Assembly: GCA_021151695.1 (NCBI GenBank)
Contig: JAGKWU010000003.1
Location: 248,001 to 312,000, forward strand
DNA length: 64,000 nucleotides
DNA from: Cellvibrionaceae bacterium
GTDB lineage: Bacteria > Pseudomonadota > Gammaproteobacteria > Pseudomonadales > Cellvibrionaceae
Direction: 5' to 3'
Under the pieces are notes generated by a model. That model was not told where the DNA came from and did no database searches. It saw only the letters and a list, made by a program, of their open reading frames with translations. The number at the start of each line of letters is the position of its first letter. Within the stretch, counting starts at the first letter, position 1. This document shows positions 8,329 to 14,941 of this stretch, piece after piece. A program made the position numbers and the translations under genes.

Positions 8329-8344
8329 CTGTAAGATATTACAT
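8329..8344. promoter_or_regulatory. Lux-box-like palindrome of the RibD-like gene
   Basis: CTGTAAGATATTACAT: arms match at 5 of 6 positions. It lies 154 bases before the TTG start at 8498. Confidence 0.6.
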
Positions 8345-8497
8345 ATAGATGAGACCAAAACTTAATCCATAATATTGCAGTGGATAAATACAATGTATAG
8401 ACATTCATAAACGCCCAAAGACATACCACGACCACGGCAGGCTTACATTAAAAATAACGCCCCCAAAATCTGCCACAACACGATACAGGATTAATAA

Positions 8498-9466
8498 TTG
8501 AAACTGGCCTCTTCAAAAAAAGCGGGATATATCGCATCAGACATATTTAATCTGGCATTAATGCGCGCGAAGAACATATCAAAACGAACAGGTATTAGCT
8601 GGGCATTGATGGGAAGTCAAAGTGAAGTTTTGGCATGCGACGCCGTTATAGCAGGCCTTGATAAAGGCAAGCTAATAGACGCTATTGGTGAGCACCAAAA
8701 CGCCCTCGACCACCTCTATATCAGCATGGAGCCGGTTTCTGGAATTTTCGATATTGCCTATCTAATCGCTATGATCAACGCATCCAATTGCAATCACATT
8801 ACCATTGGATATAGACACCCCAATGAAATTTGCGATAAATCCTGGAGAAAATGGGAGAGCAGTTGGAAAGGAAGGATAGATTACTTATCGGAAAACCCGC
8901 TGGTAACTCGTCTTGGTTATGGCATTACCAATGTAAAAAAATATCAACGTCCCTGGGTAACCGCAGTGACCGCTGCGACATTTACCGGATTAACATTACC
9001 GTTAAATAATTTTATTAATGAGTTTGGATTTTTAAACTATATATCCAGCCTGATTCAAGAAAATCGCGGGCTACTATACAGCAGCTCGCAGAAAAATTTC
9101 TTAACCAGCATTCCCGACACGAATCATATGGATGAACCGCTCGAAACCTTCGAGATACTGAATAAAAGCAACATTAAAAGCATTCTGCAGCACTGCGCAA
9201 ACGAAAACCGCTGTAGCGTCATTGTGCTATGCGACATGCCGCTATTGGGTTATTTAGCCGCAGAAGATTTGATTGACGAAATAGTTCTGCATACCAGCAA
9301 CATTTATAACGGCCCAGCTGATGAACAAGCCTGCACCACACAAAACTCGCTTCGTTTAAATGACTGGAAGCTGCAATCCAGTGCTATCGCAGGAAACTGC
9401 AGCAGAGTCATACTACAAAAATGTACACCCGATAAAGAACAACGTTTATGGCATGGGCTTAACTAG
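8498..9466 (+). CDS. RibD-like protein lacking deaminase zinc ligands
   Basis: 322 residues from a TTG start with AGGA 7 bases upstream; the first internal ATG (8561) has no ribosome binding site. The order of weak motifs resembles RibD, the riboflavin deaminase-reductase: LYISMEPVSG where RibD has LYVTLEPCSH, IGYRHPNE where it has a DPNP loop, then RPWVTAVTAATFTG where the reductase domain has RPxVxxKxAxSxDG. The zinc-site residues are missing: HAE reads HQN, and the PC and PPC cysteines are absent. If the relationship is right, the protein cannot be a zinc-dependent deaminase. It lies between luxI and luxR, its end overlapping the end of the convergent luxR gene by 21 bases, with a lux-box-like site upstream. 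Function unknown. Confidence 0.45.
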   Translation: MKLASSKKAGYIASDIFNLALMRAKNISKRTGISWALMGSQSEVLACDAVIAGLDKGKLIDAIGEHQNALDHLYISMEPVSGIFDIAYLIAMINASNCNHITIGYRHPNEICDKSWRKWESSWKGRIDYLSENPLVTRLGYGITNVKKYQRPWVTAVTAATFTGLTLPLNNFINEFGFLNYISSLIQENRGLLYSSSQKNFLTSIPDTNHMDEPLETFEILNKSNIKSILQHCANENRCSVIVLCDMPLLGYLAAEDLIDEIVLHTSNIYNGPADEQACTTQNSLRLNDWKLQSSAIAGNCSRVILQKCTPDKEQRLWHGLN

Positions 9467-10186
9467 CCCCATGATAATTGCTTTTGCAACGGCGTGTTGG
9501 CGATTGGCAGCCCCAAGCTTTTTGGTAGCACTACTGAGATGGAATATGATGGTACGCTCAGTGACGTTAATGATTTTCGATATTTCCCACGTGGTTTTTC
9601 CTTCACAGGCCCAAAACATACACTCAATTTCTCTCGCCGTAAGTCGCTGACCTTTTTCAGTGGACGACTCGGCAATTAATCTGGAGCAATGCTCGAACAA
9701 CATAACGCTAAACGCTTGCGCATGGGTCAATGCAAATAGCAAACGTTCGTCTATATTAGCGGAATTGCAGGTTGAAACACTAAAGATGGCGACCTCGCCA
9801 TTAGGTGCCTTTAACGGAATTGAAATACCATTTACCAAGCCGCATTCGGCAGCTCGCGCCATAATCTGCACACCAACCGGCGAGATATATTCCTCCATCT
9901 GCACCAGCTTATCCCAACGCACTGGCGCTGTATTTTCAAAACAATACTTCACTACGGGATCATGCTTTTGCATGTTCTCATCAAAGTATAATTTAAACCA
10001 CTCCTCGGGATAGTTGCTGATTGTCGTTATTTGCGGTTGACTAAGGGAGGTAGCCCGACAAATCCCAAACAAATAATATTCACACCCGATTAGCTCACAA
10101 AACAACCCGCATATTATTTTTATTTCATCAAAAGAGGTAGCGTTAGATAACCCGATCAAAAACTCACTAATACTTGCGTAAAACAT
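9446..10186 (-). CDS. luxR-like: LuxR-family quorum-sensing transcription regulator
   Basis: A 246-residue protein with an N-terminal autoinducer-binding domain and a C-terminal LuxR helix-turn-helix. Ligand-pocket residues conserved in AHL receptors are visible: Trp and Tyr in WFKLYF, Asp-Pro in KHDPVV, and Trp in VRWDKL. The DNA-binding part runs from LTAREIECMFWACEGKTTWEISKIINVTERT to FHLSSATKKLG, about residues 180-232. It is expected to bind the AHL made by the nearby LuxI and then the lux boxes in this region. It is convergent with the RibD-like gene (21-base overlap at the ends). No lux box is evident upstream of it. Confidence 0.92.
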   Translation of the reverse strand: MFYASISEFLIGLSNATSFDEIKIICGLFCELIGCEYYLFGICRATSLSQPQITTISNYPEEWFKLYFDENMQKHDPVVKYCFENTAPVRWDKLVQMEEYISPVGVQIMARAAECGLVNGISIPLKAPNGEVAIFSVSTCNSANIDERLLFALTHAQAFSVMLFEHCSRLIAESSTEKGQRLTAREIECMFWACEGKTTWEISKIINVTERTIIFHLSSATKKLGAANRQHAVAKAIIMGLVKPMP

Positions 10187-10669
10187 TATCTAATCCTTTT
10201 GCTTTCGCTTTTTGAAAAATGCAAGGCTCCCTCTAACAAGAATTAAATTTCTTATTTGAACCTCATTACTTAAACAGCCTTACGACTCTGGTCTTTTCAG
10301 GCGGCCCAATTCTCATACAAGACGCGTTACAATATTGACCTATCTATAACTATTTTTTAGTTTTGTGAGTTCTGCTGATATTTTTAACGACACAGAATTC
10401 AACTTGGCTTTTATTTGTACAAATACCCAAGAAAAATTACATTTTACTGATCACAAAAATGCGCCATGGTAATCTTCAGGTGTTAAAAAAAGCCAGGCGT
10501 TTATTGCAAAGGTAAAAAAACTGGCGCCTATTACATCAGCCCTTTTTAAATAAAATTCGCCGTACTTATAGATACTTATCCATCAAATACATTAGTTTTT
10601 ATTTTTGTTGCCTTCATATACATGGAGTGCTCCCTCATAAAACCCCCGCCCTACCGCCTTATGGTTAAT
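10187..10669. other. Gene-free region between luxR and the xylan genes
   Basis: AT-rich and without a convincing coding region on either strand. It should hold the luxR promoter on one side. It marks the border between the quorum-sensing block and the xylan-degradation block. Confidence 0.5.
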
Positions 10670-10698
10670 TTGACAATATTAATGAATGGTAGTATACA
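10670..10698 (+). promoter_or_regulatory. Sigma70-type promoter of the CBM60-CE4 gene
   Basis: TTGACA (10670-10675), 17-base spacer, TATACA (10693-10698). The bases before the -35 box (TTATGGTT..TTTGACAAT) and after the -10 (AAG) also match the promoter of the GH11-CBM60 gene at 12133-12161. Confidence 0.7.
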
Positions 10699-10739
10699 AG
10701 AAGCATCAAAACACCACGCTACTTAAGCAACAACAGTAA

Positions 10740-10864
10740 CAATAACAGCAAAGCAGCATGGTTTTTGATAAATGCCTGTTCGCAATGGACGGGATTACCT
10801 TCAACTATCCCCTCTCCCTCTTTGAGCGGTATTGGTTGGGTGGATTTTTATTCAGAGACTAATA
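10740..10864 (+). promoter_or_regulatory. Conserved structured 5' leader, copy A
   Basis: This leader aligns over about 110 bases with those at 12190-12317 and 14822-14941. Shared blocks are AACAGCAAAGCAG, GATAAA, a CCTG..CAA..GG hairpin (10775-10793), GATTACCTTCAACT, and GGTATTGGTTGGGTGG. The hairpin is CCTGTTCG-CAA-TGGACGGG with three G-U pairs. It ends just before the deacetylase ATG. Confidence 0.7.
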
Positions 10865-11920
10865 ATGAAAATATTTTCTATCGGCAAAAAAGCCGTGGCG
10901 GCATGCTTTTGTCTGGCATTTCTGTGTGCGGCGGATGTTCACGCGCAATCTTCTGGTATTACCGTGCAAGCGCGCGGTGTTAAGGGAGATGAGCATATCA
11001 ACCTTAAGGTCGGCGGAGTTGTCGTGGCCAACTGGACATTGACAACCAGCCTTAAGAGCTATGTTTACAGCGGTACAGCCTCGGGTGATATCCAGGTGCA
11101 ATACGATAACGATGCAACTGGCCGCGATGTAGTAGTGGATTACATCAAGGTAAACAATGAAACCCGCCAGGCGGAAAACATGAAGACCAACACCGGCCTT
11201 TATGCCAATGGCGCTTGCGGCGGCGGCTCTTATTCAGAAACGATGAACTGCAATGGCTATATTGGCTTTGGCTACACCTACGATTGCTTTAGCGGAAATT
11301 GCGGCAGCAGCGGTGGCGGCAGCTCCAGCAGTGCACCCAGCGGCAACTGTAACGGCTATGTAGGCATTACCTTTGATGATGGCCCAACGTCCAACACGGC
11401 AACGCTTATCGCGCAGCTCAAACAAAATGGCCTTACGCCAGTGACCTGGTTTAATAAGGGCCAGAATGTTGCGAGCAACGGCTCTATGCTCGCACAGGAA
11501 CGTACTGTGGGCGTCGTGCAGAACCATAGCTACACACATCCTCATCTAACGACGCTGACTTATCAGCAGATCTACGACGAGCTGAATAAAACCAGCCAGG
11601 CTATTGTGGCCACAGGCGCCCCCAAGCCAACGGTTTTCCGTCCACCTTATGGCGAGAGCAACGCGAACGTGCAGCAGGCATCCACCGCATTAGGTATGAA
11701 GCTGGTGACCTGGGATGTGGATTCGCAAGATTGGAATGGGGCCAGTACAGCGTCAATTGTTGCTGCGAATAACAAACTTACTAACGGCCAAATTATCCTG
11801 ATGCACGATGGCTATACCACCACCAACAATGCCATAGCGCAGATTGCGGCCAACCTTAAAGCCAAGGGTTTGTGCCCAGGTAAGATCGACCCAAACACTG
11901 GCAGAGCAGTAGCGCCTTAA
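10865..11920 (+). CDS. Secreted CBM60-CE4 polysaccharide deacetylase (acetyl-xylan esterase type)
   Basis: 351 residues from the ATG at 10865, which begins a clear signal peptide ending near Ala27 (VHAQ). Residues 30-145 form a CBM60/CBM36-like module with the calcium site string DNDATGRDVVVDY, a xylan-binding family. After a Gly/Ser linker (148-160) comes a NodB-fold CE4 domain: TFDDGP (Asp171/172), HSYTH (His221, His225), RPPYGE (Arg259), DVDSQDW and LMHDG (His314). All five CE4 motifs are intact, so it should remove acetyl groups from xylan outside the cell using a divalent metal. Both domains are closely similar to the middle of the large xylanase at 14942-16930, a sign of module duplication. 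It shares promoter and leader with the two GH11 genes. Confidence 0.88.
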   Translation: MKIFSIGKKAVAACFCLAFLCAADVHAQSSGITVQARGVKGDEHINLKVGGVVVANWTLTTSLKSYVYSGTASGDIQVQYDNDATGRDVVVDYIKVNNETRQAENMKTNTGLYANGACGGGSYSETMNCNGYIGFGYTYDCFSGNCGSSGGGSSSSAPSGNCNGYVGITFDDGPTSNTATLIAQLKQNGLTPVTWFNKGQNVASNGSMLAQERTVGVVQNHSYTHPHLTTLTYQQIYDELNKTSQAIVATGAPKPTVFRPPYGESNANVQQASTALGMKLVTWDVDSQDWNGASTASIVAANNKLTNGQIILMHDGYTTTNNAIAQIAANLKAKGLCPGKIDPNTGRAVAP

Positions 11921-11946
11921 GTTACGGCAGAGAGTTTTGCCCAACC

Positions 11947-11974
11947 AAAGGAGCGCACAGCCGCTCCTTTTTTT
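11947..11974 (+). terminator. Rho-independent terminator
   Basis: AAAGGAGCG-CACAGC-CGCTCCTTT followed by T residues, 27 bases after the CBM60-CE4 stop codon. Confidence 0.85.
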
Positions 11975-12132
11975 ATGGTTGCGAGCCTGTTTTTGAAAAA
12001 AATACCCCCAGAAATGCAGTGTTACTTTTCCGCACGATATGATTTTACAAATTAAAAAAAAATCACTATTGAACAAAAATTCGCTATAAAAAATCTAATT
12101 ATAGTTTTTTTGACCATATGCTTATGGTTTGT

Positions 12133-12161
12133 TTGACAATAATTAAATCCAAATGTATACA
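12133..12161 (+). promoter_or_regulatory. Sigma70-type promoter of the GH11-CBM60 gene
   Basis: TTGACA (12133-12138), 17-base spacer, TATACA (12156-12161). Near copy of the promoter at 10670-10698, including upstream TTATGGTT. Confidence 0.7.
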
Positions 12162-12189
12162 AGTAACTATTGAGCCAGCCACGCGGTTT

Positions 12190-12317
12190 AAAAAATAACA
12201 GCAAAGCAGTATGGCGCTCGATAAACGCCTGTTCGCAAGGAGCAGGATTTACCTTCAACTGTCCCCTCCGCCTCTATGGGTGGTATTGGTTGAGTGGCGA
12301 TAAAAAGAGATATAAAA
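12190..12317 (+). promoter_or_regulatory. Conserved structured 5' leader, copy B
   Basis: Second copy of the xylan-gene leader. Hairpin at 12228-12246: CCTGTTCG-CAA-GGAGCAGG (seven of eight pairs), then TTTACCTTCAACTGTCCCCT and GGTATTGGTTGAGTGG before the GH11 ATG. Confidence 0.7.
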
Positions 12318-13361
12318 ATGAAATTAACCACAACATGCAAAACCTTTGTTACAGCACTGATTGGCGCCGCCGCTTTTTGCGCAAGCGCTGTTAACGCACA
12401 AACCATTTCCTCAAACTCTACCGGCACCAACAACGGCTTTTATTATTCATTCTGGACCGATACACCCGGCACTGCGTCTATGACGTTGGGCTCTGGCGGC
12501 AACTACAGCACTAGCTGGAGCAACACTGGCAACTTTACCGCGGGTAAAGGTTGGGCAACCGGTGGCCGCAAAAGCGTAAACTTTTCTGGCAGCTTTAACG
12601 GCGGCAGCAATGGTTACCTGGCTGTATATGGCTGGACCAAAAACCCGCTGATCGAATACTACATCGTAGAAAACTACGGCAGCTGGACTCCACCAGGCGG
12701 TACGTCTCTGGGTACTTTTACCACTGACGGCGGCACCTACAATATTTACAAAACCACTCGCACCAACCAACCATCCATTATCGGTACTGCAACGTTTGAC
12801 CAGTACTGGAGTGTGCGTACTTCCAAGCGCTCAAGCGGTACTGTAACCACTGGCAACCACTTTGATGCCTGGAAAGCCAAGGGCCTGAACATGGGTACCA
12901 CCTGGGACTACATGATTATGGAAACCGAAGGCTATCAAAGCACCGGCTCATCCAACATTACTGTTAGCGAAGGCACCAGCAGCGGTGGCGGCAGCTCAAG
13001 TTCAAGTTCTTCTGCATCAGGCGGTAGCAAAACTATCGTAGTACGTGCAAAAGGTACCTCTGGCCAAGAGAGCATTACCCTGAAAGTAAATGGCACCGCA
13101 GTACAAACCTGGACACTCAGCACCACTATGACTAACTACACAGCCACTACCAGCCTGTCTGGCGGCACCACCGTTGAATACACCAACGACGCGTCCAATC
13201 GTGATGTGCAAGTGGATTACATCAGCGTAAATGGTTCCGTTCGTCAATCAGAAGCGCAAACCTACAACACCGGTGTTTATCAAAACGGTGCTTGCGGCGG
13301 CGGCAATGGTTTGAGCGAGTGGCTGAACTGCAACGGCGCTATTGGCTACGGTAACATTTAA
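12318..13361 (+). CDS. Secreted GH11 endo-beta-1,4-xylanase with C-terminal CBM60
   Basis: 347 residues from the ATG at 12318. A signal peptide ends near VNAQ (residue 28). The GH11 jelly-roll domain spans about residues 30-220, with the nucleophile Glu113 in PLIEYYIVE and the acid/base Glu204 in METEGYQS. A Ser/Gly linker (about 221-237) joins it to a CBM60-like module with the calcium motif DASNRDVQVDY. It cuts internal xylan bonds outside the cell. It carries the same promoter type and leader as the neighbouring CE4 and large xylanase genes. The domain order matches Xyn11B-type enzymes known from Cellvibrio, which is why I propose that identity without giving a symbol. Confidence 0.92.
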   Translation: MKLTTTCKTFVTALIGAAAFCASAVNAQTISSNSTGTNNGFYYSFWTDTPGTASMTLGSGGNYSTSWSNTGNFTAGKGWATGGRKSVNFSGSFNGGSNGYLAVYGWTKNPLIEYYIVENYGSWTPPGGTSLGTFTTDGGTYNIYKTTRTNQPSIIGTATFDQYWSVRTSKRSSGTVTTGNHFDAWKAKGLNMGTTWDYMIMETEGYQSTGSSNITVSEGTSSGGGSSSSSSSASGGSKTIVVRAKGTSGQESITLKVNGTAVQTWTLSTTMTNYTATTSLSGGTTVEYTNDASNRDVQVDYISVNGSVRQSEAQTYNTGVYQNGACGGGNGLSEWLNCNGAIGYGNI

Positions 13362-13386
13362 TCGTTTTACCTTTCTCCACGATTTT

Positions 13387-13415
13387 AGGGGCGGATTTTT
13401 TCGCCCCTGTTTTTT
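13387..13415 (+). terminator. Rho-independent terminator
   Basis: AGGGGCG-loop-CGCCCCT followed by GTTTTTTATT, 25 bases after the GH11-CBM60 stop codon. Confidence 0.8.
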
Positions 13416-13546
13416 ATTAACCATGGCTTGATGTACCTGTTTTTTTTTGAATAAGAATACCTTTGATGGCAAAACCATAAATCAGATTTCTCGTTGTTAA
13501 TTTCGTCTCGACTACCTACGAATATCAACCGATACAAAATAATAAA

Positions 13547-14512
13547 GTGAAGAATATGATTACAAACTCCAAAACCAACCACGCTAAAGCCCGAACAGCC
13601 AAAACGAGTTTGGCGTTAGCTGTTCTCTTGGGGGCAACCATCACCTACGTGTTTTGCCTGCTCACCCAGGATAAATCAGATCAACAAGAAAAAGTCCTCG
13701 CGCTGGAAACCAGGATTCAAAGCCTGGAATCTCTGTTAGCGCAAAAAGAAGACGACTTGCGCAGGGCGCGCTTTGCATCCTATCCGTCATACAACCAATA
13801 CAATGCAGCATCCACCACACCGCAAGGGGCCAGGCTCAAGGCTGACAATCACCCATCAGCACAAATAGATGGCCAAGCTGTGGCAGTGGAAATTAACAGC
13901 TCGCAAACCTTGAAAGATCTGGGCACGCAATCGGTTAATGACCCGCGCTCCTATTCCGATAAAGTAAACGATTATCTGGCAAACAGTCCAAGCAAAGCCA
14001 AGATTGCCGTGGTTAGCAAAAGCCTTTTTGATATGGCCCACGACCGGGAAAATCTGTCGGATTACGCACTGCAAACAATTTACAACAATCAAACTGATCC
14101 GGATTTAAAACGTGTTATTGCGCAGGTGTTATCGATGAGAGGCAATAACGCCTTGATCGACAATCAAATCATTGAAGCGCAAACACACTTGCACAGTGAA
14201 AATCCTGTTGATCGCCAGCAAGCGCTCACCACCCTTGCCAAAACCCATTATGTGAACGCAGCCAATAGCATTGCGCCACTGCTGCAAGATACAGATATCA
14301 ATGTAAAACTCGATGCGCTTTTAGCGATTCGCGCAACCGGCAACCAAACCCACGTCCACCTGGTTGAAAAACTGCTTAACGATCCTGATCCAGCAGTTAG
14401 CTCGCTCGCCAGCGATGTGGTGAGCAACTTGAGAAACCTGAGCGAAGTGGCGCGGACCAGCCTTTCAAATACAGATATTGCGTCGGAATTAATTCCTATC
14501 GAAACCATGTAA
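13547..14512 (+). CDS. Membrane-anchored coiled-coil HEAT-repeat protein, function unknown
   Basis: 321 residues from a GTG at 13547; an ATG three codons later (13556) is an alternative. An N-terminal membrane segment at about residues 19-40 (SLALAVLLGATITYVFCLL) is followed by a short coiled coil (QQEKVLALETRIQSLESLLAQKEDDLRRA), a polar linker, then helical repeats. The C-terminal part has HEAT-like units such as DRQQALTTLAKTHYVNAANSIAPLLQDTDINVKLDALLAIRA. The bulk should lie in the periplasm. It sits alone between two xylanase genes and has its own terminator, but lacks the shared leader. No enzymatic motif is seen. Confidence 0.65.
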   Translation: MKNMITNSKTNHAKARTAKTSLALAVLLGATITYVFCLLTQDKSDQQEKVLALETRIQSLESLLAQKEDDLRRARFASYPSYNQYNAASTTPQGARLKADNHPSAQIDGQAVAVEINSSQTLKDLGTQSVNDPRSYSDKVNDYLANSPSKAKIAVVSKSLFDMAHDRENLSDYALQTIYNNQTDPDLKRVIAQVLSMRGNNALIDNQIIEAQTHLHSENPVDRQQALTTLAKTHYVNAANSIAPLLQDTDINVKLDALLAIRATGNQTHVHLVEKLLNDPDPAVSSLASDVVSNLRNLSEVARTSLSNTDIASELIPIETM

Positions 14513-14548
14513 TAGAAATCAATCTTTACTGACTTCGCCACGGAAAAA

Positions 14549-14583
14549 CAAAACGGGCGGTCCATGTGGGCCGCCCGTTTTTA
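14549..14583 (+). terminator. Strong rho-independent terminator
   Basis: AAACGGGCGG.CC-ATGT-GG.CCGCCCGTTT followed by T residues, 37 bases after the HEAT-repeat gene. Confidence 0.88.
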
Positions 14584-14730
14584 TTTGAAAATGATTTTAC
14601 CCATCAACTTGTCAACCAAAAAATCTCATTAATATTATTATCTTGTACACTAGAACACTATTTTAAATTTTCAAAAAAATCCATTAAGTAATTCCGCTTT
14701 GATGCAACATATTTTTATAAGCACTCGCAA

Positions 14731-14772
14731 CATATAGTTTAATTGACAATATACATATAGTTTGATTGACAA
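14731..14772 (+). repeat. Tandem duplication of the promoter -35 segment
   Basis: CATATAGTTTAATTGACAA (14731-14749) is repeated as CATATAGTTTGATTGACAA (14754-14772), period 23 bases. Each copy carries a TTGACA. The sequence matches the -35 neighbourhood of the other two xylan promoters (TATGGTT..TTGACAAT). Confidence 0.75.
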
Positions 14773-14795
14773 CATCATTCCCATAACTATATACG
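14766..14795 (+). promoter_or_regulatory. Probable promoter of the large xylanase gene
   Basis: The second TTGACA (14766-14771) is followed after 16-18 bases by TATATA/TATACG (14788-14795). The first TTGACA has no good -10 at 17 bases. Confidence 0.5.
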
Positions 14796-14821
14796 GACAT
14801 AGTCAAAAGCTTCGCGGTTTT

Positions 14822-14941
14822 AACAATAACAGCAACGCAGTAAGGCTTTTGATAAACACCTGCCCGCAACGGGCAGGATTAGCCAACAACCCCTCGCCTC
14901 TATTGGCAGTATTGGATGAGAGGAACATAAGGAGATTAATA
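14822..14941 (+). promoter_or_regulatory. Conserved structured 5' leader, copy C
   Basis: Third copy of the leader. Hairpin at 14859-14877, CCTGCCCG-CAA-CGGGCAGG, is a perfect 8-bp stem; the equivalent stems in copies A and B differ in sequence but stay mostly paired. Downstream AGTATTGGATGAGAGG corresponds to GGTATTGGTTGAGTGG of the others. It ends at AAGGAG before the ATG. Confidence 0.7.

Larger units (their letters stand above)
8051..8497. other. Divergent regulatory region between luxI and the RibD-like gene
   Basis: 447 bases without a gene. It separates the minus-strand luxI from a plus-strand gene and contains two lux-box-like palindromes, at 8192-8207 and 8329-8344, one nearer each start. 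No further structure recognised. Confidence 0.7.

Noticed and set aside
10765..10983. Possible short peptide reading in the leader of the CBM60-CE4 gene
   Set aside because: Similar short readings occur in the three leaders only because the nucleotides are conserved; starts and ribosome binding sites are not.
14762..14941. N-terminal extension of the large xylanase
   Set aside because: It reads through the shared leader; the ATG at 14942 has AAGGAG and starts a signal peptide.
10740..14941. c-di-GMP (GEMM) riboswitch as identity of the xylan leaders
   Set aside because: The GEMM core sequence and tetraloop-receptor arrangement are not present.
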